Shown: positions 1-7,054, counted from the stretch's first letter. The stretch is 9,549 nt of DNA from Burkholderiaceae bacterium (GCA_022701965.1 JAKONL010000287.1:1-9549), one strand, 5' to 3'. Numbers and translations: made by a program. Notes: a model not told the origin generated them from the sequence alone.

Positions 1-59
1 TCGCGGATCACCGAAAAGACCCTGGGGATGCCGGCGGTGGGTGTGTTGTTGTCTGTCAT
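1..59 (-). CDS. IclR-family transcriptional regulator, N-terminal fragment (partial)
   Basis: The reverse strand opens with ATG at 59-57 and stays open to the window edge, giving 19 residues, MTDNNTPTAGIPRVFSVIR. A short polar leader followed by a G-I-P-R-V-x-x-V-I/L-R segment is typical of the start of IclR-family regulators, where it leads into the N-terminal winged helix-turn-helix. IclR proteins are dimeric repressors or activators with a C-terminal effector domain, and many regulate a divergently transcribed catabolic operon. The position fits: the gene faces away from the transporter/oxidoreductase operon across a 160-base gap with a long inverted repeat. No clear Shine-Dalgarno is visible before the ATG, so the exact start is uncertain. 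The family call rests on a very short stretch and on context; another helix-turn-helix family is possible. Confidence 0.55.
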   Translation of the reverse strand, partial: MTDNNTPTAGIPRVFSVIR

Positions 60-100
60 GAACGATTCAGCGGAATTGATGGATTGAAGTATGCCGTTGA

Positions 101-149
101 TATTCCATACATCGGAATATTTGGCAGAAATATTCGGATGTATGGAATA
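101..149. repeat. 22-base inverted repeat, probable regulator operator
   Basis: Arms at 101-122 and 128-149 are reverse complements at 21 of 22 positions, around a 5-base centre GGCAG. Each arm is itself a dyad: TATTCC-N7-GGAATA at 101-119 (perfect) and TATTCG-N7-GGAATA at 131-149 (one mismatch), so there are two related 19-base sites whose starts lie 30 bases apart, about three helical turns. No T-run follows, and it lies between divergent gene starts, so a tandem-dimer operator is more likely than a terminator. The obvious candidate binder is the divergent IclR-type protein. The binding partner is inferred; the repeat itself is directly seen. Confidence 0.75.
121..148 (+). promoter_or_regulatory. 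Candidate sigma-70 promoter for the importer/oxidoreductase operon
   Basis: TTGGCA at 121-126 and TGGAAT at 143-148 are separated by 16 bases and match the -35 and -10 consensus at 5/6 and 4/6 positions. The pair sits inside the right half of the inverted repeat, so a protein bound there would cover the polymerase site, which would suit repression. Transcription would start roughly 65 bases before the ATPase gene. This is a visual match only, and other pairings in this AT-rich stretch are possible. Confidence 0.3.
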
Positions 150-173
150 CCCGAACGGATGCGGCCCGGTCCT

Positions 174-187
174 TGCAATAGATTGCA
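174..187. repeat. Short dyad TGCAAT-AG-ATTGCA
   Basis: A perfect 6-base inverted repeat with a 2-base centre lies between the candidate promoter and the ATPase ribosome binding site. It could be a downstream operator half-pair or a chance dyad; at this length chance is a serious possibility. Confidence 0.35.
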
Positions 188-219
188 CTGATCCTGAACC
201 CGCTCCACGAGGTCCACGC

Positions 220-1326
220 ATGTCCTTTCTCAAACTCTCCGGCGTCACGAAGTTCTATGGCGACACCTGCGCGGTGGCCGACATGAACCTGACGGTCGAA
301 AAAGGCGAATTCGTCTCGCTGCTCGGCCCCTCGGGCTGCGGCAAGACGACGACGCTGCAGATGGTGGCCGGCTTCGAGCCCGTCACGCGCGGCAAGATCG
401 AGCTCGAAGGCCGCGACATCACGCACGTCAAGGCCAACACGCGCGGGCTGGGCATCGTGTTCCAGACCTACGCGCTGTTCCCGCACATGACGGTGAGCGA
501 CAACGTGAGCTTCGGGCTGGAGATGCGCAAGATGCCCAAGGCCGAGCGGCGCGAGCGCGTGCGCGATGCGCTCGGGCTGGTGCACCTGGAGGCGCATGCC
601 GACAAGTACCCGCGCGAACTCTCCGGCGGCCAGCGCCAGCGCGTGGCGCTGGCGCGGGCGCTGGTGATCGAGCCGCCGGTGCTGCTGCTCGACGAGCCGC
701 TCTCCAACCTCGACGCCAAGCTGCGCGAGGAGATGCAGTTCGAGCTGCGCCAGGTGCAGCGCAAGGTCGGCACCACCACGGTGATGGTCACGCACGACCA
801 GAGCGAGGCGATGTCGATCAGCGACCGTGTGGTGGTGATGGAAGGCGGCCGCGCGACGCAGATCGACCATCCGCACCGCGTCTACGAGCATCCCCGCACG
901 CGCTTCATCTCGACCTTCGTCGGCAAGGCCAACCTGCTCGAAGGCCGCATCGTCGGCAACGGCGCGGGCGGCGCGCGGCAGTCGGTGCAGATCGGCGCGC
1001 TGACGGTCGACGTCGACGCGGCGGGTTTCCGCGGCGGCGCGGCCGTGCTGATGAGCGTGCGGCCCGAGAAGATCCAGCTGGTCGCCCCGGGCAGCGGCCG
1101 CATCGACGGCGAGATCGGCGAGCGCTTCTTCCTCGGCAGCCAGTGGCTCTACCGCCTCGCGACGCCGGTCGGCGACCTGATGGTGCTGGCGCCCAACGAC
1201 GGCCGCCCGGCGCTCGACGAAGGCACGCGCGCCGCCGCCGACTGGCCCGACCACTGCACGCGGCTGCTGCCGGCCGACGAGAGCGCGACGGTCGCCGACG
1301 TGCTCGCCGCTGGAGCGGTGTCGTGA
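220..1326 (+). CDS. ABC importer ATP-binding protein, PotA-like (polyamine/opine/iron family)
   Basis: This cytoplasmic ATPase would drive the importer formed with the next two permeases. The 368-residue protein carries Walker A GPSGCGKTT (36-44), Q-loop Gln82, signature LSGGQ (134-138), Walker B VLLLDEP (154-160), D-loop SNLD (162-165) and switch His192, so it should be catalytically complete. The region after about residue 235 resembles the C-terminal TOBE-type regulatory domain of the PotA/FbpC/CysA group (note SVRPEKIQL), and total length fits that group. I chose ATG 220 because GAGGT lies at 209-213 and because homology begins at once (MSFLKLSGVTKFYG). An in-frame ATG at 91 would translate the operator repeat and was rejected. 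The stop overlaps the next start (GTGA). PotA-like is a family label; polyamine specificity is not shown. Confidence 0.93.
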   Translation: MSFLKLSGVTKFYGDTCAVADMNLTVEKGEFVSLLGPSGCGKTTTLQMVAGFEPVTRGKIELEGRDITHVKANTRGLGIVFQTYALFPHMTVSDNVSFGLEMRKMPKAERRERVRDALGLVHLEAHADKYPRELSGGQRQRVALARALVIEPPVLLLDEPLSNLDAKLREEMQFELRQVQRKVGTTTVMVTHDQSEAMSISDRVVVMEGGRATQIDHPHRVYEHPRTRFISTFVGKANLLEGRIVGNGAGGARQSVQIGALTVDVDAAGFRGGAAVLMSVRPEKIQLVAPGSGRIDGEIGERFFLGSQWLYRLATPVGDLMVLAPNDGRPALDEGTRAAADWPDHCTRLLPADESATVADVLAAGAVS

Positions 1327-2195
1327 GCCAGCCGGGTTCGGGTACGGCGTCCAAGGCGACGCCGTGGTTCCTCTCCGGCCCGGCGCTGGTGCTGTTCGTG
1401 GCGCTGCTGCTGGTGCCGCTGCTGCTCACGGCCATCCTGTCGTTCAACGTCTACGACCCGGTCGTCGGCGCGAAGTCGGGCGAGTTCACGCTGACGCACT
1501 ACGTCCATGTCTTCACCGACAGCTACTACCTCGGCATCTTCTGGCGCACCTTCTGGATGTCGGCGCTGGTGGCCGTGATCTGCGTGCTGGTCGGCGCGCC
1601 GGAGGCGTACGTGCTCAGCCGCATGCGCAACCCGTGGCGCTCGATCCTGCTGCTGGTGGTGCTGGCGCCGCTGCTGGTTTCCGTCGTCGTGCGCGCCTTC
1701 GGCTGGAGCATGCTGCTCGGCCCCGAGGGGCTGGTCAACGGCCTGCTGGGGCTGGTGGGCATCGGCCCGGTGAAGATCCTCTACACCGAGACGGCCGTGA
1801 TCATCGCGCTGGTGCACGTGATGCTGCCGTTCATGGTGATCCCGGTCTGGACCTCGCTGCAGAAGCTGGACCCGGGCGTGGAGAACGCGGCGCTCTCGTT
1901 GCGCGCCTCGCCTTTCACGACGCTGCGCCGCGTGGTGCTGCCGCAGGTCATGCCGGGCATTTTGTCCGGCAGCCTGATCGTCTTCGGCCTCTCGGCGAGC
2001 TCCTTCGCCATTCCTGGCCTGCTCGGCGGGCGCCGGCTGAAGATGGTCGCGACCATCGTCTACGACGAGTACCTGCACGAGCTCAACTGGCCGCTCGGCG
2101 CCGCGATCGCGCTGATCCTGCTGGTGGCCAACCTGGCCGTGATGCTGAGCTACAACCGCCTCGTCGAAGGCCGCTACAAGAAAGCCTTGGGTTAA
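1323..2195 (+). CDS. ABC importer inner-membrane permease, PotB-like
   Basis: A 290-residue integral membrane permease, first of a pair. About six hydrophobic segments are visible, near residues 20-42, 72-96, 106-130, 158-178, 213-233 and 255-277, as expected for PotB-type subunits. The cytoplasmic EAA loop that docks on the ATPase is at about 187-208 (ENAALSLRASP then TTLRRVVLP). Unusually, the normally conserved glycine of the LGAS part reads Arg194 (LRAS). The start is a GTG at 1323-1325 overlapping the ATPase stop, with GGAG at 1312-1315; an in-frame ATG further upstream, at 1143, would run deep through the ATPase gene and is unlikely. The overlap implies translational coupling. The next permease starts 4 bases after the stop. 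The substrate is not identifiable from the permease. Confidence 0.92.
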   Translation: MSQPGSGTASKATPWFLSGPALVLFVALLLVPLLLTAILSFNVYDPVVGAKSGEFTLTHYVHVFTDSYYLGIFWRTFWMSALVAVICVLVGAPEAYVLSRMRNPWRSILLLVVLAPLLVSVVVRAFGWSMLLGPEGLVNGLLGLVGIGPVKILYTETAVIIALVHVMLPFMVIPVWTSLQKLDPGVENAALSLRASPFTTLRRVVLPQVMPGILSGSLIVFGLSASSFAIPGLLGGRRLKMVATIVYDEYLHELNWPLGAAIALILLVANLAVMLSYNRLVEGRYKKALG

Positions 2196-2199
2196 AGCC

Positions 2200-2994
2200 A
2201 TGAGCAAGAACGGACCTCTAGCCCTCGCGTTCAACGCGCTGGTCATCGCCTTCATGCTGGCGCCGCTGGTGATCGTCTGCGTGGTCGCCTTCACGCCCGA
2301 GAACACGCTGACGCTGCCGACCACCGAGTTCTCGCTGCGCTGGTTCCGCGCCGCCTTCGCGCATCCGGACTTCATGCAGTCGTTCTGGAACAGCCTGTGG
2401 CTGGCACTGGCCTCGTCGACCATCGCGACGCTGCTCGCCGTGCCCGCCGGCATGGCGATCACGCGGTACAACTTTCCGGGCCGCGACTTCCTCAACGCGC
2501 TGTTCCTGTCGCCGCTGATCATTCCGCACCTGGTGCTGGGCGTGGCGCTGCTGCGGCTCTTCGCGCTGGTCGGCGGCGCCGGCAGCTTCGGCTTCCTGGT
2601 GTTCGCGCACGCGCTGATCGTCACGCCCTACACGTTGCGCCTCGTGGTCGCGGCGCTGGTCGGCTTCGACCGCAGCGCGGAGCAGGCGGCGCTGTCGCTC
2701 GGCGCCTCGCAGATGACGGTGTTCAAGCGCATCACGCTGCCGATGATCCTGCCGGGCGTGACGGGCGGCTGGCTGCTGGCCTTCATCAACAGCTTCGACG
2801 AGGTGACGATGTCGATCTTCGTCACCGCGCCGAGCACGGTGACGCTGCCGGTGCGCATGTACATGTACGCGACCGAGTCGATCGACCCGCTGATGGCGGC
2901 GGTGTCGGCGCTGATGGTGGCCGTGACCGCCGTGGCCATGATCGTGCTCGACCGCGTCTACGGCCTCGACCGCGTGCTGGTGGGGCGCCGATGA
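2200..2994 (+). CDS. ABC importer inner-membrane permease, PotC-like
   Basis: The second permease, 264 residues, has about six hydrophobic segments (near 8-31, 63-85, 98-123, 128-153, 183-205 and 231-252). Its EAA loop at 161-181 (EQAALSLGASQ then FKRITLP) keeps the conserved glycine, unlike its partner. Length and the N-terminal hydrophobic helix fit PotC-type subunits, which pair with PotB-type proteins to form the membrane channel. It begins 4 bases after the upstream stop and its own stop overlaps the next gene as ATGA, so it belongs to the same translationally coupled operon. The Shine-Dalgarno is weak, which fits coupling. Confidence 0.93.
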   Translation: MSKNGPLALAFNALVIAFMLAPLVIVCVVAFTPENTLTLPTTEFSLRWFRAAFAHPDFMQSFWNSLWLALASSTIATLLAVPAGMAITRYNFPGRDFLNALFLSPLIIPHLVLGVALLRLFALVGGAGSFGFLVFAHALIVTPYTLRLVVAALVGFDRSAEQAALSLGASQMTVFKRITLPMILPGVTGGWLLAFINSFDEVTMSIFVTAPSTVTLPVRMYMYATESIDPLMAAVSALMVAVTAVAMIVLDRVYGLDRVLVGRR

Positions 2995-3308
2995 CCGCCA
3001 TGCTCCCGATGCCGGTGCGCCGCCCGCTGCTGCGGCGGCTGGCCGAGAAGCGCCGCGCCAGCGTGGCCTTCACGCTCGACGGCGCGCCCGCCACGGCGCT
3101 CGACGGCGACACGATCCTGACCGCCGTGCTGACCCAGCACGACCGCCTGCGCCGCAACGAGTTCAGCGACGCGCCGCGCGCGGGCTTCTGCATGATGGGC
3201 GCCTGCCAGGACTGCTGGATCGCGACCGAGGACGGCGACCGGCTGCGGGCCTGCTCCACCTTCATCGTGCCGGGCATCGCGCTCGTCACCGGCGGGGAGA
3301 CGCGATGA
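2991..3308 (+). CDS. Small [2Fe-2S] subunit of a heterotrimeric FAD dehydrogenase (HcnA/opine-oxidase type)
   Basis: This 105-residue protein has the plant-type ferredoxin cysteine pattern C67-x4-C72-x2-C75-x12-C88 within AGFCMMGACQDCW and RACST, which should hold one [2Fe-2S] cluster. It resembles the small (2Fe-2S)-binding subunit of dehydrogenases such as HcnA of hydrogen cyanide synthase and the small subunits of opine and hydroxyproline dehydrogenases, which pass electrons between flavin subunits and onward to the respiratory chain. Start ATG 2991 overlaps the permease stop (ATGA); an in-frame ATG at 3000 is an alternative that leaves the domain intact. Its stop overlaps the next gene (ATGA), as is usual when subunits are made together. 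No signal peptide is seen, so it is cytoplasmic. Confidence 0.9.
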   Translation: MTAMLPMPVRRPLLRRLAEKRRASVAFTLDGAPATALDGDTILTAVLTQHDRLRRNEFSDAPRAGFCMMGACQDCWIATEDGDRLRACSTFIVPGIALVTGGETR

Positions 3309-4729
3309 GCTCGCGCCCCGACGGTCTCGCGCAGCCGGTCGTCGTCGGCGCCGGCCCGGCCGGCATCCGCGCGGCACAGACGCTGGTCGCGCACGGGCTG
3401 CGGCCGGTGCTGATCGACGAGGCCGCGCGCGCCGGCGGCCAGATCTATCGCCGCCCGCCCGCGCATTTCGAGCGGGCCGCGGCCACGCTCTACGGCACCG
3501 AGGCCGCGCGCGCCACCTCGCTGCACGACGCCGTCGACGGCCTGAAGGGCCGCATCGACTACCTCGCCGACAGCCTGGTCTGGAACGCGCAGCACGGCGT
3601 GCTCGACGTGCTGCAGGGCGCGACGCGCACCGGGCTCAGCGTGCCCTACGACCGCCTGATCGTCGCGACCGGCGCGACCGACCGCGTGCTGCCGGTTCCG
3701 GGCTGGACGCTGCCGGGCGTCTTCACGCTCGGCGGCGCGCAGGTCGCGCTCAAGTTCCAGGGCTGCGCCATCGGCGATCGCGTGGTGTTCATGGGCACCG
3801 GGCCGCTGCTCTATCTGGTGGCCTATCAATACAGGAAGGCCGGCGCGAACGTGGTCGCCGTGCTCGACACGGCCCGGCTGGCCGACCAGATCGCCGCCGT
3901 GCCGAAGATGCTGACCCAGCCGGCCGTCTTCGCCAAGGGCGTGTACTACGTCGGCTGGCTGCGCGCGCACGGCGTGGCGTTGCACAGCGGCGTGCGGCCG
4001 GTGCGCATTCATGGGGAAGGCGACGGCGACCAGCGCGTGGCGTCTGTCACCTTCCACGACGGCAAGCAGGAGCGCTCGCTCGACTGCGACGCCGTCGCCT
4101 TCGGCTACGCGCTGCGCTCGGAGACCCAGCTCGCCGACCTGCTCGGCTGCCGCTTCGCCTTCGCGCCGATGCAGCGCGCGCACCTGCCGGTGCGCGATGC
4201 GGCCGGCCGGTCGAGCGTCGAGGGCGTGTACCTCGCCGGCGACGGCGCCGGGATCATGGGCGCCGATGCGGCCGAGTGGGCCGGCGAGCGCGCGGCGCTG
4301 TCGCTGCTGGCCGACCAGGGCGTGGCGGTCGACGCCGCGCGCGCCGCCGAACTCGAAGGCAAGCTGGCCCGCCTCGCGCCGTTCCGCGAGGGGCTGGAGC
4401 GCGCCTTTCCGTTCCCGACCGACTGGGCCGCGCACGCGAGCGACGACCTGGTGGTCTGCCGCTGCGAGAACATCACCGCCGGCACGCTGCGCGAGACCAT
4501 CCGCGAGACCGGCGCGCCGGAGATGAACCGGCTCAAGGCGCTGTCGCGCATCGGCATGGGCCGCTGCCAGGGCCGCATGTGCGCCGTGGCCGCGACCGAG
4601 ATCCTGGCGCACGCGACCGGCCGGCCGGTGGAGGAGGTCGGGCGGCTGCGCGGGCAGGCGCCGATCAAGCCGATCCCGATGGTCATGACGCGCGCGCCGG
4701 ACGCGCAGCGCGTGGAGGTGCCGTCATGA
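3305..4729 (+). CDS. FAD/NAD(P)-binding oxidoreductase subunit with C-terminal Cys cluster (HcnB/OoxA type)
   Basis: A 474-residue flavoprotein subunit. Residues 15-20 (GAGPAG) form the N-terminal FAD dinucleotide site, followed by AGGQIYRR; ATGATD at 121-126 and GTGPLLY at 164-170 mark the second nucleotide-binding fold; VYLAGDGAG at 308-316 is the C-terminal FAD contact. The tail carries a BFD-like cluster motif: C385-x-C387 (VVCRCE) and C421-x4-C426 (GRCQGRMC), as in the large subunits of HcnABC and opine-oxidase-type enzymes. Length is close to those families. GGGGAG at 3294-3299 precedes the start, which overlaps the ferredoxin stop; the stop in turn overlaps the DAO-family gene. I infer that it is the electron-handling subunit of a three-part amine, opine or amino-acid dehydrogenase. 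Its exact substrate cannot be told from sequence. Confidence 0.9.
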   Translation: MSSRPDGLAQPVVVGAGPAGIRAAQTLVAHGLRPVLIDEAARAGGQIYRRPPAHFERAAATLYGTEAARATSLHDAVDGLKGRIDYLADSLVWNAQHGVLDVLQGATRTGLSVPYDRLIVATGATDRVLPVPGWTLPGVFTLGGAQVALKFQGCAIGDRVVFMGTGPLLYLVAYQYRKAGANVVAVLDTARLADQIAAVPKMLTQPAVFAKGVYYVGWLRAHGVALHSGVRPVRIHGEGDGDQRVASVTFHDGKQERSLDCDAVAFGYALRSETQLADLLGCRFAFAPMQRAHLPVRDAAGRSSVEGVYLAGDGAGIMGADAAEWAGERAALSLLADQGVAVDAARAAELEGKLARLAPFREGLERAFPFPTDWAAHASDDLVVCRCENITAGTLRETIRETGAPEMNRLKALSRIGMGRCQGRMCAVAATEILAHATGRPVEEVGRLRGQAPIKPIPMVMTRAPDAQRVEVPS

Positions 4730-5916
4730 AGCGCATATCGACCGATGTCGTCGTCGTCGGCGGCGGCATCGTCGGCTCGTCGGCGGCGCTCGCGCTGCGG
4801 CGCATGGGGCTCACGGTGGCGCTGCTGGAGCGCGACCTGTGCGGCTCGCGATCGAGCGGCGTGAACTACGGCGGCGTGCGGCGCCAGGGCCGGCCGCTCA
4901 CGCAGCTGCCGCTGTCGCAGCGCGCGCACGGCATCTGGGGACGGCTGGAGGAACTCATCGGCACCGACGCCGAATATGTGCGCTCCGGCCACTTCAAGAT
5001 CGCCCGCAGCGCCGAGGACATGGCCGCGCTGGAGGCCTACCGCGAGCGCGCGCGTGACTTCGACCTCGGCATCGACCTGCTCTCCGGCGAGCGGCTGCGC
5101 GCGGCCTGTCCGTGGCTCGGCGGCCGGGCGGTCGGCGGCTCGCTGTGCCCGGAGGACGGGCAGGCCAATCCGCGCCTGGTGTCGCCGGCCTTCGCGCGGG
5201 CGGCGCAGCGCGCGGGCGCCGAGGTCTTCGAGCGCACGCCGGTCGACGAGGTCTCGCACGACGGAGGCACCTTCACCGTGCGCTCGGGCCACGCGCTCGA
5301 AGTGCGCGCGCCGGTGCTGCTGAACTGCGCCGGCGCCTGGGCCGGCGCGCTGGCCGCGCAGTTCGGCGAGCCGGTGCCGATGCAGTCGGGCCACCCGGCG
5401 ATGGCGGTGACCGAGCCGGTGCCGCACTTCATGGGCTGGAGCCTGGGCGTGGAGGGGGGCGGCGTGTACGGCCGGCAGGTCGCGCGCGGCAACCTGGTGC
5501 TCGGCGGCGGCTCGGGCTTCGCGCTCGACACCGACCGCGCGCGCTCGGCGCGCGACGCCATCCTCTCGCTGACCGAGCAGGCCGTCGAGCTGCTGCCGAT
5601 GCTGCGCCACGCCCACGTCATCCGCACCTGGAGCGGCACCGAGGGTTACCTCCCGGACCGCGAACCCGTGATCGGCCCGAGCCGCACCACGCCGGGGCTG
5701 TTCCACGGCTTCGGCTTCGCGGGCGGCGGCTTCCAGGTCGGCCCGGCCGCCGGCGAGGTGCTGGCCGAACTCGTGGCGCGGGGCGCCACGACCACGCCGA
5801 TCGATGCGTTCTCGATCCGGCGCTTCGCCGGCGAGCCCGCGCCCGCCACCACCGCGCCGGTCGAATCCTCGCCGCCGCAACCCGTTCCGGCGACCGAATC
5901 CGTGGTCGCCAACTGA
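4726..5916 (+). CDS. DAO-family FAD-dependent oxidoreductase, catalytic subunit (HcnC/OoxB type)
   Basis: A 396-residue member of the D-amino-acid oxidase/glycine oxidase fold. The FAD site GGGIVG is at 12-17, an acidic residue ends the second strand (LLERD, 34-38), and the C-terminal FAD-contact segment GFGFAGGGFQVGP spans 328-340. Family members oxidise C-N bonds of amino acids, sarcosine, hydroxyproline or opines; in heterotrimeric enzymes this subunit holds the substrate-oxidising site. GGAGG at 4714-4718 and the ATGA overlap support the start. After about residue 369 the protein carries a roughly 26-residue Pro/Ala/Thr-rich tail (GEPAPATTAPVESSPPQPV onward) that looks dispensable to the fold and is unusual. 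Sizes of the three subunits (105, 474, 396) are near those of HcnABC, but the transporter context argues for a catabolic enzyme over cyanide production. Confidence 0.9.
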   Translation: MKRISTDVVVVGGGIVGSSAALALRRMGLTVALLERDLCGSRSSGVNYGGVRRQGRPLTQLPLSQRAHGIWGRLEELIGTDAEYVRSGHFKIARSAEDMAALEAYRERARDFDLGIDLLSGERLRAACPWLGGRAVGGSLCPEDGQANPRLVSPAFARAAQRAGAEVFERTPVDEVSHDGGTFTVRSGHALEVRAPVLLNCAGAWAGALAAQFGEPVPMQSGHPAMAVTEPVPHFMGWSLGVEGGGVYGRQVARGNLVLGGGSGFALDTDRARSARDAILSLTEQAVELLPMLRHAHVIRTWSGTEGYLPDREPVIGPSRTTPGLFHGFGFAGGGFQVGPAAGEVLAELVARGATTTPIDAFSIRRFAGEPAPATTAPVESSPPQPVPATESVVAN

Positions 5917-5934
5917 TTCCGTTCGATTCCGTTT
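5915..5934. repeat. Two tandem copies of a 10-base unit in the gap before the binding-protein gene
   Basis: GATTCCGTTC is followed at once by GATTCCGTTT, with the first copy starting inside the stop codon of the DAO-family gene. It occupies nearly half of the 47-base gap. It may be a small replication-slippage duplication; no function is evident. Confidence 0.6.
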
Positions 5935-5963
5935 CTCTCCGCTCCACCCTGAAAGGACTCACC

Positions 5964-7037
5964 ATGTCTCGCATCGCTTCCAAGCACTCCTCCGCCCGTC
6001 GCGCCATCGTGGCGGTCGCCGCCGCAGCCGCGGCCATGGCCTTCAGCGGCGGCGCGGCCGCCCAGGCCAAGACGCTCTACATCGGCATGAACGGCGGCAC
6101 CATGGAGAAGGCGTACAGCCAGTACGTGTTCCCGGCCTTCGAGAAGCTCTACGGCGCCAAGGTCGTGGTCGTGCCCGGCACCTCGTCGGACATCCTGGCC
6201 AAGGCCCAGGCCAACAAGGACAAGCCGCAGATGCACGTCATGTTCCTCGACGACGGCATCATGGTGCGCGCCATCGGCATGAACCTCTGCGAGAAGCAGC
6301 GCCCGAGCCAGGCGCTGAACGACATCTATCCGGCCGCACGCTTCAAGGGCGACATGGCCACCGGCGTGAGCCTGGGCATGACGGGTCTCGCCTACAACAC
6401 CAAGATGTTCAAGGACAAGGGCTGGGCCGCGCCGACCTCGTGGATGGACCTGGCCGACCCCAAGTTCAAGGGCAAGGTGGTGTTCCAGTCGATGTCCTCG
6501 TCGTCCTTCGGGCTGCACGGCTTCCTGATGTTCAACCGCATCCAGGGCGGCAACGACACCAACGTCGAGCCCGGCTTCAAGGCCTGGCCCACCAGCATCG
6601 GCCCGAACGTGCTCGAGTACATCCCGAGCTCGGCCAAGCTCTCCGAGATGGTGCAGACCAACGAGGCGGCGATCTTCCCGCTGACCCCCACGGCCGTCGC
6701 CGCGCTCAAGACCAAGGGCATCCCGGTCGAGTACGCGCAGCCCAAGGAAGGCTCGGTCGTGCTGATGGTCGGCCAGTGCGTGATCGCCAACAACAGCGAA
6801 CCCGAACTCGCGCAGAAGCTCGCCGAGTTCCTGCTGAGCCCGCTGGCGCAGGCCAACGTGCTGCAGTACGGCGCGCAGATCCCGACCAACCCCAAGGCAC
6901 CGGCCGTGGGCGAGGGCGCGCAGCAGGTCGCCGACATCAACAAGTGGATGAAGAACGCGGTCACGCTGGACTGGGAGTCGGTCAACGCCAACCGCCCGGC
7001 CTGGAACGCCCGCTGGAACAAGACGATCGAGCGCTGA
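5964..7037 (+). CDS. Periplasmic substrate-binding protein of the PotABC-like importer (PotD-like)
   Basis: A 357-residue exported binding protein that would capture the importer's substrate in the periplasm. The N-terminus has a classic Sec signal: basic region (RIASKHSSARR), alanine-rich hydrophobic core, and likely cleavage in the AAAQA region near residues 33-35. The mature part begins with TLYIGMNGG and contains features of the PotD/iron-type (cluster D) solute-binding fold, such as GVSLGMTGLAYNTKMFKDKG and WMDLADPKFKGKV. No lipobox is seen. Start ATG 5964 has a strong GAAAGGA at 5951-5957. It sits last in the operon, after the oxidoreductase genes, with a 47-base gap and its own ribosome binding site, which could allow the higher level usually needed for a binding protein. 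Ligand contacts cannot be assigned with confidence; polyamine, opine or another cationic or amino-acid derivative is possible. Confidence 0.92.
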   Translation: MSRIASKHSSARRAIVAVAAAAAAMAFSGGAAAQAKTLYIGMNGGTMEKAYSQYVFPAFEKLYGAKVVVVPGTSSDILAKAQANKDKPQMHVMFLDDGIMVRAIGMNLCEKQRPSQALNDIYPAARFKGDMATGVSLGMTGLAYNTKMFKDKGWAAPTSWMDLADPKFKGKVVFQSMSSSSFGLHGFLMFNRIQGGNDTNVEPGFKAWPTSIGPNVLEYIPSSAKLSEMVQTNEAAIFPLTPTAVAALKTKGIPVEYAQPKEGSVVLMVGQCVIANNSEPELAQKLAEFLLSPLAQANVLQYGAQIPTNPKAPAVGEGAQQVADINKWMKNAVTLDWESVNANRPAWNARWNKTIER

Positions 7038-7054
7038 TCCGCGCCCGACATCCG

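Larger units (their letters stand above)
60..219. promoter_or_regulatory. Divergent intergenic control region
   Basis: This 160-base gap separates the leftward regulator start (59) from the rightward ATPase start (220). It is visibly more AT-rich than the flanking genes. It contains a long inverted repeat (101-149), a possible rightward promoter overlapping it (TTGGCA at 121-126, 16 bases, TGGAAT at 143-148; 5/6 and 4/6 matches to sigma-70 consensus), a short dyad at 174-187, and the ribosome binding site GAGGT at 209-213. I infer that this is where the operon and the divergent regulator gene are jointly controlled. The promoter assignment is by eye and weak. Confidence 0.65.

Noticed and set aside
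101..149. Inverted repeat as an intrinsic terminator or insertion-sequence end
   Set aside because: It lies between divergent gene starts, has no following T-run, and no transposase or target duplication is seen.
91..219. N-terminal extension of the ATPase to the ATG at 91
   Set aside because: The extension would translate the inverted repeat, has no family resemblance, and ATG 220 has a good ribosome binding site and immediate homology.
67..1254. Long reverse-strand open frame opposite the ATPase
   Set aside because: Its His/Arg/Ala-rich composition is typical of antisense shadows in GC-rich DNA, and it lies opposite a clear ABC ATPase.
1143..1322. Upstream extension of the first permease
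   Set aside because: The Arg/Ala-rich leader overlaps the ATPase in another frame; the GTG at 1323 with GGAG spacing and stop/start overlap is far more natural.
2822..5880. Long reverse-strand open frames opposite the oxidoreductase genes
   Set aside because: Low-complexity composition and no recognisable domain; the plus-strand genes carry full motif sets.
3000..5913. True hydrogen cyanide synthase operon (hcnABC)
   Set aside because: Subunit sizes and cysteine patterns fit, but related catabolic dehydrogenases share them and the embedding in an importer operon favours a catabolic role; not excluded without phylogeny.
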